Of a stretch of 45,619 nucleotides of DNA, positions 32,690 through 40,779 are shown in pieces. The translations under genes were made by a program, and so were the position numbers. The first letter of the stretch is position 1; every line of letters starts with the position of its first letter. The notes below the pieces were generated by a model. That model ran no database searches. It worked only from the letters and a program-made list of their open reading frames with translations, and was not told where the DNA came from. Origin of the DNA: Bacteriovoracaceae bacterium (GTDB lineage Bacteria; Bdellovibrionota; Bacteriovoracia; Bacteriovoracales; Bacteriovoracaceae); NCBI GenBank assembly GCA_003245675.1, contig QKCN01000065.1:1-45619 (forward strand), read 5' to 3'.

Positions 32690-33872
32690 ACCCCATATTG
32701 GTATTTTTGGAAGAACCAATGTGGGCAAAAGTTCTTTTATCAATGCACTGACTGGGCAGGAAATTGCCATTGTCTCTGAACAGTCGGGGACGACCACAGA
32801 TCCTGTCAATAAAACACTGGAGCTATTAGAGCTGGGGCCGGTGGTGATGATTGATACGGCGGGTATTGATGATCCTACGGATTTAGGCAAAAAACGAGTC
32901 GCAGCGACAAATAAAGTTATCAAAAATTGTGATTTTGCTATTTTGCTTTTTGCCAACAATGAGTGGGGTGAATTTGAAGAAGGGCTGATCGCGCAATTTA
33001 AAAACGAGGTCATCCCCTATCTCGTTATTCACAATAAAGAAGATCTGGAAAAATACAATGGAAGGCGAGAAGGGGTTATTTCTTTTTCTGCTTTTGCGCT
33101 GACTGATGAGGCTAAGAAAAATTTGATTTTGAAAATAAAAGCGGGAATTCCCGAAACTGTTTTTTCGCGTCCTACGATTTTAGGCGATTTGGTGGGGCAA
33201 GGCGATCTTCTTGTTTTGGTGACTCCTATTGATGAGGAAGCTCCGGCGGGGCGTTTGATTTTACCGCAAGTTCAAACCATTCGCGATAGTCTGGATCATG
33301 ATGCCATTTGTGTGGTGCTAAAGGAAAGAGAGTTGGATCATTTTTTTAGAACTTATAATATGAAGCCTAAACTAGTGGTGACTGACTCTCAAGCATTTTT
33401 AAAAGTTGATGCTTTGACCCCTTCCGATGTTCCTTTGACGAGTTTTAGCATTCTCTTTTCGCGCATTAAGGGAGACTTTGATGCTTTCATCAAGGGGACG
33501 CCTGCGATCTATCATCTCTCCGATGGAGATCGAGTACTGCTTTTAGAATCTTGCTCGCACAATGTGTCTTGCGATGACATTGGTCGAGTTAAAATTCCAC
33601 GCTGGCTTAGTAATTTTACGGGGAAAAAATTAGAGTATGATATTGTGGCAAGTCTTGATGATCCACCTCGTCCGATTGAAGAATATGCTCTGGTCATTCA
33701 ATGTGGAGGATGTATGCTGACGCGGCGGCAGGTGATTGCCAAGTTGAAACCGGCCATTGAAAAAGGAATTCCTGTGACAAATTACGGGATGACGATTGCC
33801 CTCTGCCATGGAATTTTTGAGCGCTCGGTAGCACCTTTTGTAAAAGTTAAGAGTTCGGACGAGCTTCTTTGA
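32673..33872 (+). CDS. hydF: [FeFe]-hydrogenase H-cluster maturation GTPase HydF
   Basis: A 399-residue protein. An N-terminal TrmE/Era-type GTPase domain has GIFGRTNVGKSSFINALTG (Walker A at 13-20), the QSGTTTDPVNK region typical of HydF, IDTAGIDDP and HNKEDL. A central dimerisation region follows. The C-terminal iron-sulfur domain has Cys294-Ser-His296 and Cys344-Gly-Gly-Cys347, i.e. a CxH-(46 residues)-xCxxC arrangement; the residue before Cys344 is Gln instead of the usual His. HydF is the scaffold on which HydE and HydG products become the [2Fe] subcluster that is passed to the hydrogenase. It overlaps the aspA-like gene by 17 bp. HydE, HydG and HydA are not in the window. Confidence 0.93.
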   Translation: MLKSHRPHIGIFGRTNVGKSSFINALTGQEIAIVSEQSGTTTDPVNKTLELLELGPVVMIDTAGIDDPTDLGKKRVAATNKVIKNCDFAILLFANNEWGEFEEGLIAQFKNEVIPYLVIHNKEDLEKYNGRREGVISFSAFALTDEAKKNLILKIKAGIPETVFSRPTILGDLVGQGDLLVLVTPIDEEAPAGRLILPQVQTIRDSLDHDAICVVLKERELDHFFRTYNMKPKLVVTDSQAFLKVDALTPSDVPLTSFSILFSRIKGDFDAFIKGTPAIYHLSDGDRVLLLESCSHNVSCDDIGRVKIPRWLSNFTGKKLEYDIVASLDDPPRPIEEYALVIQCGGCMLTRRQVIAKLKPAIEKGIPVTNYGMTIALCHGIFERSVAPFVKVKSSDELL

Positions 33873-34616
33873 TTAAAAATAATACATGACTCCCGCCATC
33901 ATTGAGTATTGGGTATCTCTTGGCACAAGAGGAGAGTTTTTAATTTGGGATGAAAGCCAAGAATAGCTATACATGAACATAAGTGAAACACTGCCGGGGG
34001 CGAGAAAGTAGTTGATGACGGCATTGGGGCCATATTCATATCCCGTATCAGGTTGATAGGCATTAAAGGAACTATTTTGTGCTTCTTCTTGGGATACGCC
34101 GTAGTAGTAGCGGGTGTATTTGGGAAGATAGGCGGTGGCCCTTGCGCCAATTCCGAAACTCCATTTTTCAGAAGCCTGAAAACGTTTATGCCAGCCTAGA
34201 GTGATAACTTGGCCTTGATGGCGATTGAGTAAGTCTTGCTGAAATTTGAGAGAAGTCATGCCGAAGGGAGTTGGCATAGATATGGAAAAGCCTCCATGGA
34301 CGGTCCACTTTCGCTCATCTAGGCCAGAGAGACGAGAATCGTCATCGGGATCGAGGGCCTGTAGATTGGGGGAAATTTCCACACTCATCATGGGGGGAGC
34401 TTTTCTCACGCGATAGCCGAAAGAAATTCCCAGCAAATAAAAGTTTTCGCCAGAGTAGGTGAAGGCGGGTAATACCGGCCATGTAGTATCGGAGTCGTAG
34501 ATGTAAATGGGAGATGCTTCGCGATAAACAATACCGGCCGATGAAGGAGGTCCTTGTCTTTGGGCGAAGGCTTCAAGGGAGACAAGAGCTATCAGCATAC
34601 AAATAATATATTTCAT
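33873..34616 (-). CDS. MipA/OmpV family outer-membrane protein
   Basis: A 247-residue exported barrel protein. ATG 34616 is the start: AAGGATG lies upstream and a signal peptide begins there (KYIICMLIALVSLEAFAQ); the longer frame to 34748 runs into the terminator and the next gene. MipA/OmpV features include FYLLGISFGYRVRKAPP, WSFGIGARATAYLPKYTRYY followed by YGVSQEEA, and a final strand with aromatic end (MMAGVMYYF). MipA proteins form outer-membrane barrels and were linked to scaffold roles for murein enzymes, though many are of unknown role. It is directly adjacent to, and convergent with, hydF (no gap). Confidence 0.85.
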   Translation of the reverse strand: MKYIICMLIALVSLEAFAQRQGPPSSAGIVYREASPIYIYDSDTTWPVLPAFTYSGENFYLLGISFGYRVRKAPPMMSVEISPNLQALDPDDDSRLSGLDERKWTVHGGFSISMPTPFGMTSLKFQQDLLNRHQGQVITLGWHKRFQASEKWSFGIGARATAYLPKYTRYYYGVSQEEAQNSSFNAYQPDTGYEYGPNAVINYFLAPGSVSLMFMYSYSWLSSQIKNSPLVPRDTQYSMMAGVMYYF

Positions 34617-34647
34617 AGTACATCCTTGTTGGATGGCAAGCTTAGCA

Positions 34648-34676
34648 TAAAAAAAAGCACCGCGTAAAGCGGTGCT
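34648..34676 (-). terminator. Intrinsic terminator of the giant lipoprotein gene
   Basis: AGCACCGC (34656-34663) pairs perfectly with GCGGTGCT (34669-34676) around a five-base loop; on the minus strand it is followed by eight T. It lies 32 bp past the stop of the 34708 gene and before the MipA gene, which must then have its own promoter. Confidence 0.9.
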
Positions 34677-34707
34677 GTTTAAAGTATTGCAATTGCTTTT
34701 TGGAATT

Positions 34708-37700
34708 TTAGTCAGTCCATTCTGGTTGATAATCGACAGGCACCACACAACGAAATCCTGTTTCGGAGTTTACTGCGTAATCGTTAACGAAGAGATGTTC
34801 TCCGGCATTGCAGACGCCGTTTTGGTTAGCCGCAGCAGCAGGAGTGGAAACATTATTATCAATGCAGAGGACTTCATCAATAGGCATAATATCCATGCTA
34901 AATTGTCCAAACATTCCCGTAGAACCATCTGGTCTATAATAACTTCCACCGTAGACAATTGCTCCAACCATTTTTTTATTGTTACTTTGGGTAAGGATAT
35001 TATTCCATGTTGCTTCTATGGTGGTATCTGAGTCTTCCGGTGGAGGATAGCGATTGGCCCTAAAAGGTTTAGCTGTTATTCCAGCGTGAGATAGGAACTT
35101 CGCTCCAGCTCCATTTGCACCATTCCATGAGCCACTTTTTTGCATTTGGGCATGAAAAATTCTAATTTTATCACCACGAATATTTCCTGTTGCTGTTGGG
35201 GTAACGGTGACAAGATTTGTCAACGCGACCCAAGCTGGAGTAGCAAGAGTCGCATCCCAATGAGAGAAAAGATCGTCAGTTCCAGACTTGGGAAGTCCCA
35301 TGGGCATAAACCAAGAGGACGTATCGACAGTAGGACTGTGATAGAGAGTTGTTGCCGTAATGTCGGCAGAGGTAAAGGATGGGCCAGCATCGGAATAAAA
35401 TTTCCAATAGGTATCAGTTGCCGCAGTTGATTTAATTTTGAAATCATCTACTTGTTGAGCACCAAAGGCATAGAGTAGGCGGTTTCCAAAGATAAAATCA
35501 TCCTCTGTTCCAGTTGTATTTAGTCTATTGGATGGATCCCAGTTAGCAACTCCTCCAGCTTCATACCACCATGTTAGGGTCTGTGCTGTGCTTACATCAA
35601 TCACTTCTTCCGTTATATCTGTAATGGGGTAGAGAATATCTTCATAAGCTAGTGTTGCGGTGGGATCAGTATATCCTGCCCAGAATCTATCACTGGCCCA
35701 TTCAGCTACATTCCCTACGGCATCTTGAACCCCAAAAAAGGACTGACAGCTTGCGCGTGTGGATTTGGAACCAGTGCGTAGGGAACGGATACCTGAAGAA
35801 TGGCTTCCGGGAAGTGTTTCTTCATTCATTGAGGACGGATAATCTGTATCGGTAAAATAAATATTAACGGCGGTTGACTCTGGTCCGTCATCATCCGCAT
35901 TTTGGAAGCCACCTTTGGTGTTACAAGAAGAGCTAGAAACAAGAGTCCCTGCTTCTTTATTGGCAGCATTGGTATCTGATTCCCAATCGGAGAAGACAAT
36001 TTGCTCTTTGCGGGTAGGCAGTCTTTTTGTTGAAAGTGTCGTACTTGTTGTTTCATCCGTAAAGAGAGTTACGTTACCAACAGCAGCACAAGTTGAATTG
36101 GCATCAGTTTGAGCAATATGAGTTCTTGGAGGCAGAAAGCGAGAATTCATTCTGTTTTCATCTATTTGGGCAAAGCTTCCGGCTAAAAGGGGAGAGCCTT
36201 GTGAAGAGACCTCGTGCCAATCTGTTGAGCTATTTGCGAAAGCACTTAGATAACATTTTCCTGAGTCGCGAGAGTAGAATACATCCTGAAATGATGCTGA
36301 CGTTACAGTCTTGTAACCGACGAGTTCTACCCAGTCAGTGTCATTATACCCTGTTTTTTTGTAACATTTGGGATTGGCGGCATCAGAGTTATCTAAGAAA
36401 ATAGATCCCACGGAGCCATCATAACCTGAGGTCGAAGGATCAAATGGGTCACCAACTGCTCCTCCTGCTGCAACAGCGGCAGCATCACTATCACAGATTC
36501 CCCTTTCTGTATCAGTACAAGAATAGCTTGGAATACAGGCTTTGTAGCCAATACAGCCGTTGGCAAATTCTGGACATGCACTGGTTCCAATAGTGTAAGG
36601 GCATCCCATTTCGTAGCGGTCGACAAGAAGGTCTCTTCCTATGTCATAGTAGCCAGAGCCGATACCTCCATCTGATGGATAGAAGGCTTCTCCTGGGCCA
36701 ACATAAGGACAGCGGTTAAAATTGTCTTTATCAATGTCTGCACTGGCAGCCCCCATTTCTTCGCAAATGCGCTTGTTGGCCATTCTGCGGTGGACAAAAA
36801 CGCGGTTATCAGAAGGGGCGATGACGTGAACAATACTGTATGAACTGCCAGTATCTGTTTCTCGAGCCTCCATACTGTAACTACCAGTCGAGATTGGACG
36901 AACTTTATAAAAATATACTTTGGCACTAGTCAAACCATTATTGGCAGTTGTTGCTCCTGGTGTCGCAACATCAACGGTGTCTAAATCACTGAGGCGATCG
37001 ACAATTTGGTACCCTCCCGTAATTGTTTTCAGTTCAATATCAAGAGTTGCATCATCTGTTTTGGCAATAAGAGTCCATGGTCCATTAATATTGCGGCTAC
37101 GGTAAACGGCGTAACCTGTTGGTGTTTTATCGACCCAAGCACTGCCACTGTATTCAAAGAGCTTCATTTCTGGCCATGCGAGAGTGATCATTGGTTTCGC
37201 ATAAGCTGTATCATCTGTGCGGACAGCGGAGTCAGTAAGAAAATCATTTTCGGTGTTCCCATCAGTGTCGATATAAGCTCGGTCGGCGCCAAAAGCCTTA
37301 ATTGCTAACCAACCATTGTGCATCGCTGAGATTTCTTGCACTGTGAGAGTTATTGTATTAGTGCTTCCGAGTATTGGTGCGCCCCAGTTTCCTGCTCCAT
37401 CATCGTCATAAAGATCTAGCTGAATGCTTGTACTACCAACTCGTGATGCTACTGGTTGAAAGAAAAGTTCATACGTGCGATTGGAATAAGCGTCAGTATT
37501 CCCTGCGAGTTGAATTCCTTGTCCAGTGCCGGATACACCAAAGGGAGTACAGGTTGTTGTCACTTTTGTTCTGGCGCCAGTTGTCTCATCTACCCAGTAG
37601 ACCCAAATATGAGAAGAGTCATTGGGAACAAGATTGGTGTCCCCTGTATTTTCAACATAGAGGCAAAGCGATTGGGAGTCTTCTGCGGGATCGCCATTTC

Positions 37701-40524
37701 CGCCAGTTAATACTCCTCCTTCATCGACTTTAAATTCAATGGATGTTTCGGTGAGTTCGTTTGTTACAACATCATCTGTTGGAAAATTGTAAAATTGAGC
37801 TGCTTCATTATAGCTGGTCACATTGACGCTAAAATCAAGACCGATGTAGTTGGGATTCGCTCCATCAATTGTTCCATTGTCTGCAATTTGAAACTGCAAT
37901 GACTCCGGTACTCCGCCTGCATTAGCATTATCTTTGAGAACGATCTCAATGTAGATAGGATTCTCTGATGAGAGTGTGCAATCGGCCCCAGGGGTTTTAA
38001 AAAATGTTTGATCTGTTCCTCCGATGCTTGTCGTAAAGCTTGATCCCAATTCGTTCCCACCTGTTGGAGCATCATAAAATTTGATTGTGCTAATGAATGC
38101 AGAAGTCGATATATCTGAAACAAGCCGAATTCCTACTTCCTGACATTGCTCATCTAGCGCCGTAGGGGCACCTGCTCTTTCTTCAAGGGCGATTTTTATT
38201 CTGCCTTTGGGATCTTCGAGAGGATTTTTGTGATTATCAGACCACGTAATAGTTGATCCAGTTAAGCCAATCGTAGTTGCGTCATCCCCTAATACCAGTT
38301 GATTATTCTCAACTCCGGGCGTTTGGTTGACGGGGGAGACTGTTAAGTTCAAGCTTGCAGAAGGACAGCCTGAACCCGAGGTACAGCTATAATCGACAGC
38401 TCCTGCATCTGGGGTTGGGCTAATATCATTGATTATTTCGGCCGTAATTATAAAATGGCCAAAGTCATATTGTGCAAAATCTAAGGAAATATTCACACTC
38501 ATATCGTCATCATTTAAGTTGGTATAAGTTGTGTCCCAAATTCCTGCCGCAGGGGTGATGAGATAATTACAAGAGCTTTGACTTGCAGTGTGAGTACAGC
38601 TTCCAGAGTCGACAACAGCACTTAGGACGTTGCTATTGGCCGTTACTCCAATTTGGGTTTCAGGATCAGGTACGAGCTCAAAGCTGGTGGGGTGAAGATT
38701 GGGAGCACCTAATGAGGCAGTCGTATTCTCGACTGTGACCTTAATGGTAATCGCTTGGTCATCTTCTAAATAGCTTCCTCCTGATTCTAGTGTAAGAGTT
38801 CCTAGTGCAATAGCTCCAGGGTCTCCGGTTCCATTTTCAGTTGAAGTTACATTGCCAGCACCAAAGCTTGTTATTGTGGGCGCATCATTTACGGGTTTCA
38901 CTCTAATGGTGCGAGTTGTATCACTGGTTGAGTTACTTCCTCCAAAAAGGGTTCCTCCGCTATCTTCAACCATAATGCCCAGACTTAAAACCGCGGCATC
39001 TGTTTTGGTAAAGTAGTTGGCAGGAGGAGTAATTTTGACTTTGATGGCCTTACTGTTGGCATCTGTGCCACCATCAGAAATTCCGAGTAAGGTGGTTGGA
39101 TCAGCCGCAAGATTTGTTCCATTCCCAATTAAAACATTATTGTAATAGATTTCAATGCTAGAAGGGGGGAGCTCTGTTACCGCATTGAGATTGTCGGTCC
39201 AGACTGTAATCGACATACTTTGATTATCTTCAAAGTTATTGCGCGAGTGGTCTTCTACCCAATTAGAGTTGAGAGCACCTGTTTTTCTAAAGCAGCGGTT
39301 GGGGCTTTCATTGTCGGAGAGATATATGGCGCCAATAGGAGCTGCAACATTGCCAGTGGGATCCGCAGACCCCTGAATACTTTGGGCGCAGAGTTCATCG
39401 CTTCCGGCTCCGCAATTCATGGACGGAGTACAGGAAAAATCTTCGTCAATATAAAAGGTGAATTCGGTATAGCCATCTTCGTTGACTGTGATCTCTGAAG
39501 GGACTCCTTTTAGGTTGATTGTAGGAGCATCATTGATATCGTGTACGACAACCGTGATTGTTCTTTCAACATAAGTGACCCAGTTGTCATCAGAGACTTG
39601 AAGGCGCAGTAGTGCTGTGCCAAAGGAATCGGCAATGGGCGTAAATTGGAATTCAAAGGTTGCGTTATTGGCATCACCGGCATCGGTTCCATCTCCTAGC
39701 GGGTAGCCTGATGGATAGTAGAGTAGCGGTGAGTTTTTGTAACTTAATAAAATGGAAGAGCTTGGAATGATACTGGGGGTATCTGATATTATACGCGCTG
39801 AAAGTTCTTGTGTTTTTTCATAACCATTTCCCCCCTCTGTAAGTGTAATTCCAGAAAGAGTAACAATTTGATCTTCGTAGGAAGTAATTGTAGAGGTCGT
39901 AATATTATATTGAGGAGGATTGGCCATGCCATTGGAGCTGGTTACTGTTGCTCCCACAAAAGAAATTGTTGGATCATCATCTGTTTCAGCAATGATAATT
40001 TTTACGGTAGCAGTGTCTTTAGAATATTCCTCACCATCAAAAGCGCGATAAGTGAAATAGAATTCGCCTGTAAAGTCAGCATCTGCAGGCACGACAAGAT
40101 AGCAGTTTCGATTTGTTGTGTAGCCAGTATAAAAACAGTTGGAAAGATGAGCTTGAGATGTCGTGGAAACATAGTTGGGCGAGAGCACGAGATTAGGACT
40201 GTAGTCGACGATATGATATTCTAAAACGGCATCTTCTTTTTTGGTGTAGGCTGAATTGAGTGTGACAACTTGGGCACTGGTAAGGCCTTCTGCAAACGTA
40301 AAAGTTTGATCTGTTCCAATAATGGGACGAGTGTCATATGTGGTAACTTCAGAACCCTCTTCATCTGTCGTGGTGCTTGCAATACAACGGCGTAGTGTTT
40401 TGTCGTAGCTTTCGCCTGTCGCGCAAGTTCCCTGTTTTTCCGGCTCAGGCACGCAAGACGCGGCCATCACCCCGATGGTGAGGAGAATTCCAATTTTTAA
40501 ACTTAAATAATTTTTTAACCTCAT
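34708..40524 (-). CDS. Giant surface lipoprotein: cadherin-like modules, Fn3-like region, FGE/SUMF1-like C-terminus
   Basis: 1,938 residues, the largest gene here. The signal ends in AASC (Cys24), a lipobox-like site, followed by PEPEKQG and a short Cys-containing segment. From about 60 to 1,065 there are tandem Ig/cadherin-like modules with recurring linkers (VHDINDAPTI, VKPVNDAPTI, VSPVNQTPG) and Asp/Asn-rich loops likely to bind Ca2+. Around 1,070-1,240 is a fibronectin-III-like region (PTGYAVYRSRNINGPWTLIA). From about 1,250 to the end is a formylglycine-generating-enzyme-like (C-type-lectin-related) domain: LLVDRYEMG, TKRLPTRKEQIVFSDWE, VGNVAEWASDRFW and ETGFRCVVP. A short module with IYLSDNE...CFRKTG...WVED occurs twice, once within the cadherin part and once in the FGE part. 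Probably a surface or prey-contact adhesin. Enzymatic activity is doubtful. Confidence 0.9.
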   Translation of the reverse strand: MRLKNYLSLKIGILLTIGVMAASCVPEPEKQGTCATGESYDKTLRRCIASTTTDEEGSEVTTYDTRPIIGTDQTFTFAEGLTSAQVVTLNSAYTKKEDAVLEYHIVDYSPNLVLSPNYVSTTSQAHLSNCFYTGYTTNRNCYLVVPADADFTGEFYFTYRAFDGEEYSKDTATVKIIIAETDDDPTISFVGATVTSSNGMANPPQYNITTSTITSYEDQIVTLSGITLTEGGNGYEKTQELSARIISDTPSIIPSSSILLSYKNSPLLYYPSGYPLGDGTDAGDANNATFEFQFTPIADSFGTALLRLQVSDDNWVTYVERTITVVVHDINDAPTINLKGVPSEITVNEDGYTEFTFYIDEDFSCTPSMNCGAGSDELCAQSIQGSADPTGNVAAPIGAIYLSDNESPNRCFRKTGALNSNWVEDHSRNNFEDNQSMSITVWTDNLNAVTELPPSSIEIYYNNVLIGNGTNLAADPTTLLGISDGGTDANSKAIKVKITPPANYFTKTDAAVLSLGIMVEDSGGTLFGGSNSTSDTTRTIRVKPVNDAPTITSFGAGNVTSTENGTGDPGAIALGTLTLESGGSYLEDDQAITIKVTVENTTASLGAPNLHPTSFELVPDPETQIGVTANSNVLSAVVDSGSCTHTASQSSCNYLITPAAGIWDTTYTNLNDDDMSVNISLDFAQYDFGHFIITAEIINDISPTPDAGAVDYSCTSGSGCPSASLNLTVSPVNQTPGVENNQLVLGDDATTIGLTGSTITWSDNHKNPLEDPKGRIKIALEERAGAPTALDEQCQEVGIRLVSDISTSAFISTIKFYDAPTGGNELGSSFTTSIGGTDQTFFKTPGADCTLSSENPIYIEIVLKDNANAGGVPESLQFQIADNGTIDGANPNYIGLDFSVNVTSYNEAAQFYNFPTDDVVTNELTETSIEFKVDEGGVLTGGNGDPAEDSQSLCLYVENTGDTNLVPNDSSHIWVYWVDETTGARTKVTTTCTPFGVSGTGQGIQLAGNTDAYSNRTYELFFQPVASRVGSTSIQLDLYDDDGAGNWGAPILGSTNTITLTVQEISAMHNGWLAIKAFGADRAYIDTDGNTENDFLTDSAVRTDDTAYAKPMITLAWPEMKLFEYSGSAWVDKTPTGYAVYRSRNINGPWTLIAKTDDATLDIELKTITGGYQIVDRLSDLDTVDVATPGATTANNGLTSAKVYFYKVRPISTGSYSMEARETDTGSSYSIVHVIAPSDNRVFVHRRMANKRICEEMGAASADIDKDNFNRCPYVGPGEAFYPSDGGIGSGYYDIGRDLLVDRYEMGCPYTIGTSACPEFANGCIGYKACIPSYSCTDTERGICDSDAAAVAAGGAVGDPFDPSTSGYDGSVGSIFLDNSDAANPKCYKKTGYNDTDWVELVGYKTVTSASFQDVFYSRDSGKCYLSAFANSSTDWHEVSSQGSPLLAGSFAQIDENRMNSRFLPPRTHIAQTDANSTCAAVGNVTLFTDETTSTTLSTKRLPTRKEQIVFSDWESDTNAANKEAGTLVSSSSCNTKGGFQNADDDGPESTAVNIYFTDTDYPSSMNEETLPGSHSSGIRSLRTGSKSTRASCQSFFGVQDAVGNVAEWASDRFWAGYTDPTATLAYEDILYPITDITEEVIDVSTAQTLTWWYEAGGVANWDPSNRLNTTGTEDDFIFGNRLLYAFGAQQVDDFKIKSTAATDTYWKFYSDAGPSFTSADITATTLYHSPTVDTSSWFMPMGLPKSGTDDLFSHWDATLATPAWVALTNLVTVTPTATGNIRGDKIRIFHAQMQKSGSWNGANGAGAKFLSHAGITAKPFRANRYPPPEDSDTTIEATWNNILTQSNNKKMVGAIVYGGSYYRPDGSTGMFGQFSMDIMPIDEVLCIDNNVSTPAAAANQNGVCNAGEHLFVNDYAVNSETGFRCVVPVDYQPEWTD

Positions 40525-40618
40525 AAACCCAATCCTTTAGATTTTCCTGGTCATCCACTTGTCTATTCGGAAGATAAGACCAGAAACTTTAAGGAATTTA
40601 GTGACTTGTACAAAGTAA

Positions 40619-40624
40619 ATTATA
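40619..40624 (-). promoter_or_regulatory. Candidate -10 box for the giant lipoprotein gene
   Basis: Minus-strand TATAAT about 95 bases upstream of the start codon at 40524; no convincing -35 box at the proper distance. The gap 40525-40740 holds nothing else I can name. Confidence 0.35.
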
Positions 40625-40740
40625 GCGCAATGCATCACGTTGAAAGAATTAGCATATAAGGATGGGAAAATTAATGCAATTTAAGATAGTTATAGAGTTA
40701 GAAGGAATTTATTTACAAGAGAAAAGTGCCAATGAAAGGA

Positions 40741-40770
40741 GTCGTGGAGTAAGATTGCCTACTCCACGAC
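40741..40770 (-). terminator. Perfect 11-bp hairpin after the POT transporter gene (probable terminator)
   Basis: GTCGTGGAGTA (40741-40751) pairs perfectly with TACTCCACGAC (40760-40770), eight-base loop, 9 bp past the stop of the transporter gene. Minus-strand downstream sequence is TCCTTTCATT, T-rich but without a clean T-run, so it may be a weak terminator or an mRNA 3'-end stabiliser. Confidence 0.6.
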
Positions 40771-40779
40771 AAAAGATAT

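Noticed and set aside
34617-34748. A 44-residue N-terminal extension of the MipA-like protein
   Set aside because: It would run through the terminator of the giant gene and precede a perfect signal peptide with its own ribosome-binding site.
34708-36800. A diversity-generating retroelement target at the C-terminal FGE/CLec-like domain
   Set aside because: No reverse transcriptase, no accessory gene and no template-like repeat were found nearby.
34708-40524. Several open frames of 60-138 codons opposite the giant lipoprotein gene
   Set aside because: They follow the codon structure of the real gene on the other strand, lack ribosome-binding sites and show no recognisable domains.
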